This document shows, piece after piece, positions 33,892 through 43,894 of a stretch of DNA of 64,000 bases. How positions within the stretch are numbered: the first letter of the stretch is position 1; each line of letters begins with the position of its first letter. Location of the stretch: positions 186,001 to 250,000 of the forward strand of contig JABTUE010000002.1 of the NCBI GenBank assembly GCA_015075515.1, read 5' to 3'. The notes beneath the pieces were generated by a model, which searched no databases, was not told where the DNA came from, and saw only the letters and a list, made by a program, of their open reading frames with translations. This DNA is from Planctomycetota bacterium (GTDB taxonomy: Bacteria > Planctomycetota > UBA8742 > UBA2392). The translations under genes were made by a program, and so were the position numbers.

Positions 33892-36450
33892 TCACGCCCT
33901 GGGCGGCGGTTTGGGTTCGTCCTGGCGGTCGCGTTCGGCCAGTTCGCGGGCCAGGCGTTCGGCGTCGGTCAGGGGCGGCCGCGGCGCCTCGGGGGCGGGC
34001 ATGGTCTGGGGCGCGGGCACACCGGCCGGGTTGCCGGCCTGGACCTCGGCACGGGCCAGAATGCCGGCGCGGTCGCGTTCTTCCACCGACAGCGCGGGGT
34101 CATCCGCGTCCTTTTCGCCGCGCATGCGGCGGGCGTAACGCAGCAGCGCGGCCCGGGCCTTGCGGCGGGCCTCGCCGTCGCGCGGTGTCTTTTCCTTGCT
34201 GGTGACCACACGCTGGGGCCAGGGGATCTCAACGCCGAATTCATCAAACTTCTGTTTCAGGCGGCGGCGGTACTCGCGCGCGGCGCCCCACTGTTCGCCG
34301 GCGCGGGTCTTGAGCAGCACGCGGATGTTCACGCTGTTGTCGCCAAAGGAATCCACGCCGGGAATGATGATGTCCTGCACACGGCGCCCCCACACCGGGT
34401 CCTGCTGCATTTCACGCCCCACGGCCTCCAGCAGCGCGATCACGTCGTCCAGGTTTTCTTCGTAGGCCACGCCCACGTCCATGACCGCGCGCGACCAGAT
34501 TTTGGTCTGGTTGGTGGTCATGGTGATCACGCCGTTGGGAATGGTGTGGACGTCGCCGTTGACACTGCGCAGCACGGTGGTGCGCAGGTTCAGGTTTTCG
34601 ACGGTGCCGCTTTTGCCGTTGATTTCAATGACGTCGCCGATGCTGTACTGGCCCTCGAGCAGGATGAAGAACCCCGAGAAGAAGTCTTTCACCAGACTCT
34701 GGGCGCCGAACCCCAGCGCCAGAGATACGCCGCCGGCGGCCACCAGCAGCGGCCCGTAATCCACGTCAAACTGGGCCAGCGCGAACATCAGCGCCAGCAG
34801 CAGCACAATCACGCGCGTGGTGGTCATGAACACCGCAAACAGCGTGCGCGAGCGCTGGCGCCGGTAGGCGTCGCTGCCGTCGCCGGCGTCGTTGCGGCGC
34901 ATCGCGCGTTCCAGCACCGGCGTTCCCAGCCGCTTGATCAGCCACAGCAAAAGCCAGGCCACGGCAAACACGGCCAGAATCCGCCCGCCGCGCCTTGCCG
35001 CGGTGTCGGCCAGGCTGCGCCAGTACTGCTGGCGCGTCTGGGGCAGCATGGCGGTTTCGATTTCGGCAATGCGCGCCGCCAGCGTCGCCAGGCGCCGATC
35101 CACGACATCCATCTGCGTATGCACGCGGCGTGTGTCGGTGCGCGCCGCGGCCAGCCGTTCGGCCACGGCCGCGGCCAGTTCTTCGCGCGTGAACTCAAGC
35201 ATCGCCCGGCGCGGGCGGTCGGTGGCGGCGCGGGCCTGTTGCAGCTCGCGGGTGCGGGTGGCCAGTTCGGCCTCCACTTCGCGCTCGACGGCCTGCTTGG
35301 CGGCCAGCCAGCGCGCCAGGCCGTCGCGTTCGGACCGAAGCTGGGCGGACTCGGCCCGGGCGGACTGCATTTCGGCCTCCAGGTCATCCATGACGCGGGA
35401 CAGTCGCTGGTAGTCCTCGGTGGGTTGCGGCTCCGCCACGGCCGGGGCATTGGCCGCCGGGGCTGGCGCGCGGCCCTGGCGGGCCAGACGGTCCTTGAGT
35501 TTTTCGATGTCGAGTTCCAGCGCCTCGCGGTAATCCTCGCGCAGGTCAATCGCACGCTGGATTTCGCGTAGCCGGCCCTCCAGCGCCAGAAGCTGCCCGT
35601 CGGCCGCATTGCGGGAACCACGCCGGGTGCTCAGCGCGGTTTCGATCTCGCGGGCCAGTTGCGCCAGTTCCTGTTCGGTCGCGGGCTGGCCGGGCAGGGG
35701 CAAGTCCGCCGCCGGCGTGCCGGCAAACCCGACCCGCTGCCCGCGCGCGGAATCCAGGGCCGCCAACGCGGCCAGGGCGGCGTCTTCAAAGGCCACATAG
35801 GCCGCAAACACCGGCCCGGCAAGCTGGTCGTATTCGTCCACCTTGACCTTGAAGCGTTCGGTGGCCCAGCGCAGTTCAACCTCGAGTTTTTCGACATCAC
35901 TCAGGCGTTCGTAGACGCGCGAGGCCCGCACGTCGTTCTTGTCCACCGCGTCGCTCAGGCCGGCGCGATGCGCCAGTTCTTCTTCGGCGCCTGCAATCGC
36001 GCGGGCCAGACCGCCGGAGGCAGGGTCAGTCCCCGGCATCAGCGCCGCCCGCGTGGATCGGGCGATTTCCACCAGCCGTTCGAACTCGACACGGGCCTGA
36101 AGCTGCGCCGCGGTGGGCCCCTGGCGCGCGGCCTGAAGCGCCGCGCGGCAGGCGTCGGCGCGCTCGCGCAGGGTATCGCGCCGCCGTGTGGCCTCGGCCA
36201 GCGCGGCTTCCCTGGCCGGTTTTTCCGCGGGCGGCAGATCGGCGCGGTCAAGCTCGGACCGGGCGCTTTTCACGGCTTCTTCGGCGGCGGGCAGAAGGTC
36301 CGTGGCCTGGCGCAGAAGTTCTTCCAGCCGCGTGACATCCTCGCGGACCCAGGGCGCCGGCGGCATTTCCGGCAGGTCCTGGGCAAAGGCAACCGACGCC
36401 GCCGCCAGGCAGCCGATCCAGCAGACAAGGATGGCGGCCGCTTTGAGCAT
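33892..36450 (-). CDS. Large MscS-family mechanosensitive channel
   Basis: 852 residues. A signal peptide (MLKAAAILVCWIGCLAAASVAFAQ) precedes a long periplasmic coiled-coil region (about 30-470), as in the MscK/YbdG-type large MscS proteins, then several transmembrane helices (about 480-620). The MscS core contains AGGVSLALGFGAQSLVKDFFSGFFILLEGQYSIGDVI (given here in family pieces, about 600-640) and the beta domain that follows (MTTNQTKIWSRAV). The C-terminus is charged and disordered. Role: release of osmolytes under hypo-osmotic stress. ATG 36450 is preferred over GTG 36474 because the latter overlaps ptsI and lacks a signal-peptide start. It begins 7 bases after the ptsI stop. Confidence 0.85.
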   Translation of the reverse strand: MLKAAAILVCWIGCLAAASVAFAQDLPEMPPAPWVREDVTRLEELLRQATDLLPAAEEAVKSARSELDRADLPPAEKPAREAALAEATRRRDTLRERADACRAALQAARQGPTAAQLQARVEFERLVEIARSTRAALMPGTDPASGGLARAIAGAEEELAHRAGLSDAVDKNDVRASRVYERLSDVEKLEVELRWATERFKVKVDEYDQLAGPVFAAYVAFEDAALAALAALDSARGQRVGFAGTPAADLPLPGQPATEQELAQLAREIETALSTRRGSRNAADGQLLALEGRLREIQRAIDLREDYREALELDIEKLKDRLARQGRAPAPAANAPAVAEPQPTEDYQRLSRVMDDLEAEMQSARAESAQLRSERDGLARWLAAKQAVEREVEAELATRTRELQQARAATDRPRRAMLEFTREELAAAVAERLAAARTDTRRVHTQMDVVDRRLATLAARIAEIETAMLPQTRQQYWRSLADTAARRGGRILAVFAVAWLLLWLIKRLGTPVLERAMRRNDAGDGSDAYRRQRSRTLFAVFMTTTRVIVLLLALMFALAQFDVDYGPLLVAAGGVSLALGFGAQSLVKDFFSGFFILLEGQYSIGDVIEINGKSGTVENLNLRTTVLRSVNGDVHTIPNGVITMTTNQTKIWSRAVMDVGVAYEENLDDVIALLEAVGREMQQDPVWGRRVQDIIIPGVDSFGDNSVNIRVLLKTRAGEQWGAAREYRRRLKQKFDEFGVEIPWPQRVVTSKEKTPRDGEARRKARAALLRYARRMRGEKDADDPALSVEERDRAGILARAEVQAGNPAGVPAPQTMPAPEAPRPPLTDAERLARELAERDRQDEPKPPPRA

Positions 36451-36457
36451 CAGACGG

Positions 36458-38206
36458 TTACCCGAACTCGGCACTGGGAAGCAGGCGCTCGACTTCGGCC
36501 TCGAGCAGCCGGGTGATCTCGTCGGCGTGCCCCAGTTGCATCACGCGGGCGGCAAAGGCTTCGGCTTCGGTCAGGGTGACACGGCTGACCAGCGTGCGCA
36601 GTTCCGGCAGGCTGGTGGGCCCGACACTGAAATCGCGCAGACCAAAGCCCAGCAGCAGCACGGCAAAGTGGGCCTCGGCGGCCATTTCGCCGCAGACACT
36701 GACCGGCTTTCCGGCGCGCGAGCAGGCGCCGATCACGCTTTGCAGAAGCCGCAGTACGGCCGGGTTGGTGTGCTTGAACAACCCGGCGACATACTGGTTG
36801 TTGCGGTCCACGGCCAGCGTGTACTGCACCAGGTCATTGGTGCCGATGCTGAAGAAATCAGATTCGCCCAGAAACGCGTCAATGCAGATCGCCGCCGAGG
36901 GAACCTCGACCATCATGCCCAGCGGCACATCGGCGCGGTGCGGCACGCCCTCACGCTTGAGGTCTTCCTTGACGCCTTCAATGATCTGTCTGGCGGCGCG
37001 GAATTCTTCAATACTGCCGATCATCGGCAGCATCATGCGCGTCGGGCCCAGCGTGGCGCAGCGCAGAATCGCCCGCGCCTGCGTGACCAGCATGGCCGGC
37101 TCGCGCAGGCTCAGGCGGATGCTGCGACAGCCCAGAAACGGGTTGTCTTCTTTTTCCAGGCCGACTTCGGCGGCGTACTTGTCGGCGCCGAAATCCATGG
37201 TGCGCAGCGTCAGCACACGCCCGCCCAGGGCCGCGTGCGCGCGGCGGTAGACCTCCAGGTGCTGTTCTTCAGTCGGGTGGGCGCCGAACTTGGAGTAAAT
37301 GAACTCGGTGCGGAACAGCCCCACGCCGTCGGCGCCAAGGCGCACCGCGTGCTCGATCTCGTCGTCCAGTTCAATGTTGGCGTACAGGTTGACGTTGACG
37401 CCGTCGCGCGTGTGGCGTTCGGCCCTGGCGGCGGCGTCGGCCAGGCGCTTTTCGCGCTCCTGGTAGCTTTCGTGTTTGGCCTCGTATTTGGCGCGCGTGG
37501 CGTCGTCGGGGTTGATCAGCACCCGGCCCGATTTGCCGTCCACGATCACGACATCGCCGCCGGAAACGTCGGCGGAAATCGTGCCCAGTCCGACCACGGC
37601 GGGAATGCCCAGGGCGTTGGCCAGAATCGCGGTGTGGCTGGTCGGCCCGCCCACGTCGGTGACAAAGCCGGCAACCATTTTTTTGTCCAGCGTGGCGGTC
37701 TGGCTGGGCGTCAGATCGTGGGCGACGATAATGACGCGACGGGCGAACTTGCTGATGTTCTGGGCCTGCTGGCCCAGCAGGTTGCGCAGCAGACGGCGCT
37801 GGATGTCGTAAAAGTCGTTGACACGCTGGCCGAAATAGCTGTCGCCGATCTCCTTGATCGGTTTGATGATTTTCTTGAACACGCGCGACACCGCGTACTC
37901 GGGCGTATAGCGCTTCTGTTTGATTTTTTCGGGGATCTCACGCGTGATCATGGGGTCTTCAAGCATGCGCAGGTGCGCGTCGAAGATCAGCCCCACTTCG
38001 TCCTTGGCCACCGAATGAACGCTGTCGCGGATGTCGCGGATTTCAGCCACGGCCTGCTCGCGTGCCACGGCAAACCGCTTGAGTTCGACCTCGACCTCGT
38101 CCTTGCGGATAAAGCGCTTGGGGATACGGAAAGATTCCGAATCCAGCACATAGGCCGGTGCGATCGCCACGCCCGGCGACACAGGAATGCCGTTTTTGAT
38201 TTCCAT
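36458..38206 (-). CDS. ptsI: PTS enzyme I (phosphoenolpyruvate-protein phosphotransferase)
   Basis: 582 residues, standard length. Enzyme I autophosphorylates from PEP and hands phosphate to HPr. The active-site His lies in VGGPTSHTAILA (about residues 183-194). The PEP-binding barrel has GVGLFRTEFIY and LRTMDFGADKY, and the conserved FFSIGTNDLVQYTLAVDRNN segment near the C-terminus is intact. No HPr or sugar permease is nearby, which suggests a regulatory PTS or dispersed genes. The ATG at 38206 matches the family N-terminus (MEIKNGIPVSPGVAIAPAY). Co-directional with the MscS-type channel 7 bases downstream. Confidence 0.95.
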   Translation of the reverse strand: MEIKNGIPVSPGVAIAPAYVLDSESFRIPKRFIRKDEVEVELKRFAVAREQAVAEIRDIRDSVHSVAKDEVGLIFDAHLRMLEDPMITREIPEKIKQKRYTPEYAVSRVFKKIIKPIKEIGDSYFGQRVNDFYDIQRRLLRNLLGQQAQNISKFARRVIIVAHDLTPSQTATLDKKMVAGFVTDVGGPTSHTAILANALGIPAVVGLGTISADVSGGDVVIVDGKSGRVLINPDDATRAKYEAKHESYQEREKRLADAAARAERHTRDGVNVNLYANIELDDEIEHAVRLGADGVGLFRTEFIYSKFGAHPTEEQHLEVYRRAHAALGGRVLTLRTMDFGADKYAAEVGLEKEDNPFLGCRSIRLSLREPAMLVTQARAILRCATLGPTRMMLPMIGSIEEFRAARQIIEGVKEDLKREGVPHRADVPLGMMVEVPSAAICIDAFLGESDFFSIGTNDLVQYTLAVDRNNQYVAGLFKHTNPAVLRLLQSVIGACSRAGKPVSVCGEMAAEAHFAVLLLGFGLRDFSVGPTSLPELRTLVSRVTLTEAEAFAARVMQLGHADEITRLLEAEVERLLPSAEFG

Positions 38207-38272
38207 CCGTGCTCCGGCCGGGCCCACAGGGAGGGCTCAGTGCAGTCCTCCGGCCCGACTGTTTCGCGCGGC

Positions 38273-38300
38273 GTTATAGCAGCACAGGCACGGATGTAAC
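38273..38300 (-). promoter_or_regulatory. Candidate ptsI promoter
   Basis: Minus-strand GTTACA (38295-38300), 16-base spacer, TATAAC (38273-38278), about 60 bases before the ptsI ATG. Confidence 0.45.
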
Positions 38301-38349
38301 CCCGCGCGATCGCGGAAATTTTGTAGCAGCAACGGCGCCCACCACTCTG

Positions 38350-38958
38350 TCACGCCACGGGCGGCAACAGCCCTGAAAGATCCCGCGCCAGCGCGCTGGC
38401 CACGCACAGCGGCTCTTCGACTCTCGCGCCGCCGGCGGCGTTCCACTGTGCCTGCAGATCCTGCTGGGCCCGGAACAGGGCCGTCTGAGCGGCCACCAGG
38501 CCGGCGTCCTCGATCGCATCGCCGGGCTTGAAGTTCAGTTCACAGGCGGTGACGGAACCCTGATTCGGGTTGAACACCGGCACGCCGAACTTGCGGCAGA
38601 TGGTCGGCCTGGCTTCATAGATGCCGCAGGCACCGTCGGGCGTCAGCGCCGGACAGGGCAGCCGCGCGCCGACCGGCAGGGGGCTGTCCCAGCTTTCAGC
38701 GCCGCCAAACAGCGCGGCCCGCTGCTTCAGATACTTTTGCGCCGCGTCCCGAAGCCGCGCGGCCTCGGGCTCCGGCAGCGCCGCGACAAACAGGCTGATG
38801 CGCGCGGCCTCGGGCTCGGTGATGCGGAACACCTGGCCGCAGCAGTCGCAGCAACCCCGGGCGCAGCGGATGCGCGGCCCGTGCAGGCGCGCGCCGCGCG
38901 CGAACTCGGCGTCGGCCTGGCGGTACAGGGTTTCAAGCCGGGTCAGCCACGGATTCAT
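38350..38958 (-). CDS. YkgJ-family cysteine-cluster protein
   Basis: 202 residues. Contains the YkgJ-type arrangement of cysteines thought to bind zinc or an Fe-S cluster: CARGCCDCCGQVF near residues 33-45, CPALTPDGACGIYEARPTICRKFG near 105-128 (given as landmarks CPAL, CGIYEARP, CRKFG) and C near TACELN. Biochemical function of the family is not established. No signal peptide. Divergent from the thioesterase gene, with 76 bases between the starts. Confidence 0.82.
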   Translation of the reverse strand: MNPWLTRLETLYRQADAEFARGARLHGPRIRCARGCCDCCGQVFRITEPEAARISLFVAALPEPEAARLRDAAQKYLKQRAALFGGAESWDSPLPVGARLPCPALTPDGACGIYEARPTICRKFGVPVFNPNQGSVTACELNFKPGDAIEDAGLVAAQTALFRAQQDLQAQWNAAGGARVEEPLCVASALARDLSGLLPPVA

Positions 38959-39034
38959 GCCCCCACAATACGGAGGCGCGCCGACATTGCCCGTTTTCGG
39001 TTCCGTTTTTTCCGCGCCAGGGCAAACTTCGGGC

Positions 39035-39505
39035 ATGGACCCGAAACCCGCATCCGCCAGTGAATCACGCCTGACGTGGATCGTCGCGCCCCAGGACCTG
39101 AACATCAACGGCACGCTGTTCGGCGGCCAGTTGCTGGCGCTGATGGATCGCGTGGCGGCAATTGCCGCCATGCGCCACGCCCGGCGCAACTGCGTGACCG
39201 TCAGCATTGACAAGGTGGATTTTGTGGCGCCGGTGCGTCACGGGTTTCTGCTGGATCTGGTGGCGCGCATTCATTTCACCGCGCGCACCAGCATGGAAAT
39301 CTACGTGGACGCCTGGGCCGAAAGCCCCCACACCGGCGAACGCACCCACGTGTGCGAGGCGTTTTTCAGCTTTGTCGCCGTGGACGAACAGATGCGCCCC
39401 ACGCCCGTGCCGCCCGTCGGTCTGGAAACCGAACGCGACCGGCGGCTCAACCGCGAAGCCAAAAGCCGCTACGACGCGCGCAAGGCCGCGCGCGACGCGC
39501 GTTGA
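39035..39505 (+). CDS. Acyl-CoA thioesterase (YciA/BFIT-like hotdog)
   Basis: 156-residue single hotdog-domain thioesterase that hydrolyses acyl-CoA to free acid and CoA. Family features: NINGTLFGGQLLALMDRVAA (about residues 23-42), with the catalytic Asp at the end of the helix, then VTVSIDKVDFVAPV and GFLLDLVARI. The tail is basic. ATG chosen by family N-terminus and weak AGGGC upstream. Convergent with the TPR protein, separated by only 4 bases. Confidence 0.88.
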   Translation: MDPKPASASESRLTWIVAPQDLNINGTLFGGQLLALMDRVAAIAAMRHARRNCVTVSIDKVDFVAPVRHGFLLDLVARIHFTARTSMEIYVDAWAESPHTGERTHVCEAFFSFVAVDEQMRPTPVPPVGLETERDRRLNREAKSRYDARKAARDAR

Positions 39506-39509
39506 CCCC

Positions 39510-40940
39510 CTACTTTCCCTGCACGGCGTCGGCAAAGCGCGGGTCGGAACGCAGCGCCGCCAGGCGCTCGTCACCACGCAGGGCTTCGGCGGCAATGCCG
39601 CACTGGGCGGCGGCGCGAACCTCGGCCAGCGCGGCCTCAAGCTCGGCCGCGGAAGGTGCTTTGGACTTGCGCGACAGCGCCTGGGCCAGTTGCACGCGCA
39701 GGTCGCCGTCGGCGGGGCTTGCCGCCACGGCCTGGCGCAGGTCAGAGGCCGCCAGCAGCCATTCAGCGCGACGGGCGTGAACCTCAGCCCGCAGCCGGCG
39801 GGCGGCCAGGCGTGATGGCTCCAGCTCCAGCGCGCGGTTGAGTGCCACCAGCGCTTCTTCATGCTGGCCGGTCTCGACGCACAACTGCGCCAGATCGTGC
39901 CAGATCGGCGCGCTGGCCGGCGCCCCCGCCGCGGCGCTGCGACAGGCCGCCAGCGCCTCGTCACGCCGGTTCTGGCGCCACAGCGACACGGCCAGCCCGC
40001 GCAACGCGCCGGCGTCGCGGGCATCGGCCGCCACGGCCTTGCGGTACTGGGCCTCGGCGCCGGGCCAGTCGCCGCGCCGGGCGCAGACCAGCCCAAGGCC
40101 GGCCAGCGCGGCGGCAAGGTCAGGCTTGAGTTTGATCGCGGCGCCAAAATCGGTCGCCGCGTCCTCAAGCTGGCCGCGCGCGACCTGGGCGTTGCCGCGC
40201 CCGACCAGCGCGTTGAGGTAATCGGGTTTGAGGTACAGCGCGCGGGTGTATTCGCGTACCGCGGCGTCAAAGTCGTCCATCAGGTAACTGGCATAGGCGC
40301 GGTTGACGCGGGTCTGCGGGTTCAGCGGATCCAGAAACAGCGCCTCATCAAGGTCACTGATCGCTTCCTCGTGCATGCCGCGCTTGAGGTACACCAGCGC
40401 GCGGTTCACGTAGTAGGCGCCGCGTTCGGGGTGCAACTGGATGCAGCGCGTGAAGTCTATCGCCGCGCGGTCCAGATCGCCCTTGTCTTCATAGGCCACG
40501 CCGCGGTTCTGGTACATGCCGGCAAGCCCCGAAGCCGTCAACGCCCGGCGCGCGTGCCGGGCAACGCCGAGATGAATCGCCGACGAATAATCCGCCACCG
40601 CGCCGGCATGATCGCCGCGCAGCCATTTGCCATAGCCGCGGTTGTGGTAGCCAAGCATCGAGTTGGGGTTGAGTTTCAGCGCCGCGGCAAGGTCGGCGTC
40701 GGCCTTTTCGAAATCGCGGCGCTCCAGGTAAATCGCGGCGCGGTAGGCCGGCAGCTCGTCGTCGCCGGGGCTGCGTTTGATCGCGGCGTCAAACAGCTTC
40801 AAAGCTTCGTCGAGTTCGCCCTTGAGAAACACGTCTATCGCCTTCTGTTTGGCGGCCTCGGCTTCGGCATCGGTCTGGCAGAACAGGGGCACGGCAAGAC
40901 AGGCCGCGAACAGGGTCACGGCCAGCACGCGAACGAACAT
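39510..40940 (-). CDS. Exported tetratricopeptide-repeat protein
   Basis: 476 residues. A signal peptide (MFVRVLAVTLFAACLAVPLFC, residues 1-21) is followed by about twelve consecutive TPRs covering nearly all of the protein (e.g. AYRAAIYLERRDFEKADADL, YLNALVGRGNAQVARGQLED). GGAGGAGTTCCC just before the ATG is an excellent ribosome-binding site and fixes the start. Probably a periplasmic scaffold for protein complexes; no enzymatic motif. Confidence 0.8.
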   Translation of the reverse strand: MFVRVLAVTLFAACLAVPLFCQTDAEAEAAKQKAIDVFLKGELDEALKLFDAAIKRSPGDDELPAYRAAIYLERRDFEKADADLAAALKLNPNSMLGYHNRGYGKWLRGDHAGAVADYSSAIHLGVARHARRALTASGLAGMYQNRGVAYEDKGDLDRAAIDFTRCIQLHPERGAYYVNRALVYLKRGMHEEAISDLDEALFLDPLNPQTRVNRAYASYLMDDFDAAVREYTRALYLKPDYLNALVGRGNAQVARGQLEDAATDFGAAIKLKPDLAAALAGLGLVCARRGDWPGAEAQYRKAVAADARDAGALRGLAVSLWRQNRRDEALAACRSAAAGAPASAPIWHDLAQLCVETGQHEEALVALNRALELEPSRLAARRLRAEVHARRAEWLLAASDLRQAVAASPADGDLRVQLAQALSRKSKAPSAAELEAALAEVRAAAQCGIAAEALRGDERLAALRSDPRFADAVQGK

Positions 40941-41002
40941 GGGAACTCCTCCTCGCCCATAGCTTGGAATGGCGAAGGCGCGCCCGCAACGGTGTTGTGG
41001 CG

Positions 41003-42811
41003 TCAGGCGGGCTGTTCGACGGTGCCGCTCTGCACGGCCCACAGGTCGGCGTAGACGCCGCCCTGCTCGACCAGGCTGTCGTGGGTGCCTTCTTCGCCCA
41101 GGCGGCCGTCCTTGATCACAAGGATGCGGTCGGCATTGCGGATTGTGCTCAAACGATGCGCGATCACCAGCGCCGTGCGGCCGCGGACAAGATCGGCCAG
41201 GTTCTGCTGGATGATGCGTTCGGTTTCGGTGTCCACGCTGCTGGTGGCTTCGTCCAGAATCAGGATCGGCGCGTTTTTCAGCAGCGCGCGCGCGATGCTC
41301 AAACGCTGGCGCTGCCCGCCGCTGAGCTTGATGCCGCGTTCGCCCACCACGGTGTCGTAACCTTCGGGCAGTGTCGCTACAAACTCGTGAAAGTGCGCCG
41401 CCGTGCTGGCCGCCAGCACCTGTTCGTCGGTCACGTCCACGCCGGGATAGGCAATGTTTTCGCGGATCGTGCCGTGAAACAGAAACACATCCTGCGACAC
41501 CAGCGCGATCTGGCGCCGCAGATCCACCTGCCTGAGCTGCCGGACATCGTGCCCGTCAATGCAGACGGCCCCCTTCTGCACGTCATACAGCCGCAGCAGC
41601 AGCTTGATCAGCGTGCTCTTGCCCGCGCCGGTGGGCCCGGCAATGCCCACCATTTCACCGGGTCTTACGTGAAAGCTCAGGCCGCGCAGCACTTCCTCGC
41701 GGTCGCGGTACTGAAACCATACGTCGCGGAACTCCACCTCGCCGCGCGCGCGTTGCATGGCCGCGGCGTCGGGCGCGTCCTGGATCGCCGGCGGCGTGTC
41801 CAGCAGGCTGAACACGCGGGCCGCGCCGGCCTTGGCGCGCTGGTATTCGTCAAAGGTCTGGCCCAGGCGCGTCAGCGGCCACAGGAAGCGCTGGATCATC
41901 ATGCAGAACAGAACCAGCTCGCCGGTCGTGACCTTGCCCTGAAACGCCCAGTAGCCGCCCAGGATGATCACCGTGGCAAACCCGACGGCAATCAGCATGC
42001 GGATCAGCGGCACGAACACGCTGGAAAGCTTGATCGCGTGGGTGTTGGCGGCGCGGTAGCCTTCGCTGGCTTTCTCGACGCGGCCGGCCTCGAAGTCTTC
42101 GGCGGTGAAGCTCTTGATCACCAGAATGCCGCCGATGTTGTTCTCCAGGCGCGTGGCCACCTCGCCCACGTTCTCGCGCACTTTGGCGTAACGCGGCTCC
42201 AGCAGCTTTGAGAACTTCAGGCTGCCCCAGACAATCAGCGGCACCGGCGCCAGGCCGGCAATCGCCAGCAGCGGCGAAATGCCGATCATGACGCTGCCGG
42301 CAAACAGCACCAGCACCACAAGCTGCACCAGTTCGTTGAAGCCGTTATTAAGGAAGCGTTCAAGCTGGTTCACGTCGTCATTCAGCATTGAAAGCGTGCG
42401 GCCCAGCCGGTGCTCTTCAAAAAAGCGGATCTCGCGGCGCTGCATGGCGCGGTAAGCATCCATGCGCAGGCGGTGCTGCATGCCCTGGGCCAGCGTCATG
42501 AAGCCGTAGGCGTAACCCCACTGCGACAGGCTTTCCAGCCCGAAGATCACCACCGTCAGCCCGGCCAGAAAAATCACCGCGTGAAACGGCTCCACAATAC
42601 CGAACCAGCCATCCAGGAACCCCGGCGGCTGCTTGATGATCACGTCAATCAGCCAGCCGGTCAGAATCGGCGGCGCCAGGTCCAGCACCTTGTTGCACAC
42701 ACTGGCCAGCGTGGCCAGGCCCAGGTTCAGCTTGGCCGGCCGCAGATAGCTGAACAGCCGCCACATCGGCTTGGCCACGGGCTGCAACAGCGGCTGGTCG
42801 GGCGCGTTCAT
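41003..42811 (-). CDS. ABC exporter, fused permease and ATPase (MsbA-like)
   Basis: 602 residues. Six-helix ABC1 transmembrane domain (about 25-315), then the ATPase domain: Walker A GPTGAGKSTLI (about 386-396), Q-loop LVSQDVFLFHGT, signature LSGGQRQRLSIARALL, Walker B ILILDEATSSVD and switch IAHRLSTI. It works as a homo- or heterodimer exporting lipids, peptides or drugs; the substrate cannot be read from the sequence. ATG 42811 (MNAPDQ) is preferred over an upstream GTG. Divergent from mutM. Confidence 0.88.
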   Translation of the reverse strand: MNAPDQPLLQPVAKPMWRLFSYLRPAKLNLGLATLASVCNKVLDLAPPILTGWLIDVIIKQPPGFLDGWFGIVEPFHAVIFLAGLTVVIFGLESLSQWGYAYGFMTLAQGMQHRLRMDAYRAMQRREIRFFEEHRLGRTLSMLNDDVNQLERFLNNGFNELVQLVVLVLFAGSVMIGISPLLAIAGLAPVPLIVWGSLKFSKLLEPRYAKVRENVGEVATRLENNIGGILVIKSFTAEDFEAGRVEKASEGYRAANTHAIKLSSVFVPLIRMLIAVGFATVIILGGYWAFQGKVTTGELVLFCMMIQRFLWPLTRLGQTFDEYQRAKAGAARVFSLLDTPPAIQDAPDAAAMQRARGEVEFRDVWFQYRDREEVLRGLSFHVRPGEMVGIAGPTGAGKSTLIKLLLRLYDVQKGAVCIDGHDVRQLRQVDLRRQIALVSQDVFLFHGTIRENIAYPGVDVTDEQVLAASTAAHFHEFVATLPEGYDTVVGERGIKLSGGQRQRLSIARALLKNAPILILDEATSSVDTETERIIQQNLADLVRGRTALVIAHRLSTIRNADRILVIKDGRLGEEGTHDSLVEQGGVYADLWAVQSGTVEQPA

Positions 42812-42928
42812 GGCTTCGATATAGGTTGTTGACGCGGCCTTGAACACCAAGCGGCCGGGCGAATCACCCGATGTGGCCCGGCGCGCACCGCCCTATGCCC
42901 CGATGCCGCTGTCCCCTACCCTGTCGCC

Positions 42929-43804
42929 ATGCCCGAATTGCCCGAAGTAGAAACCACACGCCGCAAGATTGTGCCCGCCCTGATGGGCCGCGTGATTGCC
43001 GGGGTTGCCACCACCAGACCCAGTTACTTCTTTCTGACCCCGCCCGGCGAACTCAAGCGCCGCCTGAAGGGCCGCACCTGCACGGACCTGCAGCGGCTGG
43101 GCAAGTACCTTCTGGCGAAACTGGATGACGGCTCGCGCCTGCTGCTGCATCTGGGCATGACGGGCCAATTGTTCACCGAAGGCAGCGCCAGCCTGCGCCT
43201 GCTTTCGGCCACCCGTCGCGCGGTGATGGCACCGGAACAGCAGCCCGCGTTCAAACCAGACCGGCACACGCATCTGGTGATCCGCTTTGCCGACGGCGGG
43301 CCGCGGGTCTTCTTTCGTGACACACGCAAGTTCGGCAAGGTGCTGTGGCTGGCGCCAGGGGCATCTGACCCGCGCCTGGACAAGCTGGGGCCTGACGCGC
43401 TTGGCGCCACGGGCGACACGATCTTTACGGCCGCGCGCGGCCGCCGCAGCGCGATCAAAACCCTGCTGCTGGACCAGTCCGTGCTGGCGGGCGCGGGCAA
43501 CATCTACGCCGACGAGGCCCTGTTTCGCGCCGGTGTCCGGCCCCAGCGCCCCGCCGGCAAAGTGACCCGCGCCGAATGCGACCGCATTGCCGACGCCCTG
43601 GTGGCGGTGCTTTGGCGCGGCATCGAAACCGGCGGCAGCAGCATCAGCGACTATGTCGCCCCCGACGGCCAGGACGGCGCGTTTCAGGACGAACGCATGG
43701 TCTACGCCCGCGCCGGCGAACCCTGCCGTGTCTGCGGCACACCCATCCGCCGCGGCGTGGTCGGCCAGCGCGGCACCCACTGGTGCCTCCGCTGCCAGAA
43801 ATAA
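42929..43804 (+). CDS. mutM: Formamidopyrimidine-DNA glycosylase
   Basis: 291 residues. Base-excision-repair glycosylase/AP lyase removing 8-oxoguanine and formamidopyrimidines. The catalytic N-terminal Pro2-Glu3 is present (MPELPEVETTRRK), as are the lesion-recognition Lys region (HLGMTGQL), the H2TH segment (LLLDQSVLAGAGNIYADEAL) and the C-terminal zinc finger C-x2-C-x16-C-x2-C (CRVCGTP...HWCLRCQ). All key residues are intact. Confidence 0.96.
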   Translation: MPELPEVETTRRKIVPALMGRVIAGVATTRPSYFFLTPPGELKRRLKGRTCTDLQRLGKYLLAKLDDGSRLLLHLGMTGQLFTEGSASLRLLSATRRAVMAPEQQPAFKPDRHTHLVIRFADGGPRVFFRDTRKFGKVLWLAPGASDPRLDKLGPDALGATGDTIFTAARGRRSAIKTLLLDQSVLAGAGNIYADEALFRAGVRPQRPAGKVTRAECDRIADALVAVLWRGIETGGSSISDYVAPDGQDGAFQDERMVYARAGEPCRVCGTPIRRGVVGQRGTHWCLRCQK

Positions 43805-43894
43805 CGGCTGTGGATAACCGTTTTGCCGGGCCCGAATAGGCCGGGCCACTTCCCATCTCGCAGACAGTCCATCACGCATCTATCCTGTGCGCCG

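Noticed and set aside
30474..34205. A 1243-residue plus-strand reading frame across the prkA region.
   Set aside because: It is the antisense shadow of prkA and neighbours, with low-complexity Arg/Gln/His-rich translation.
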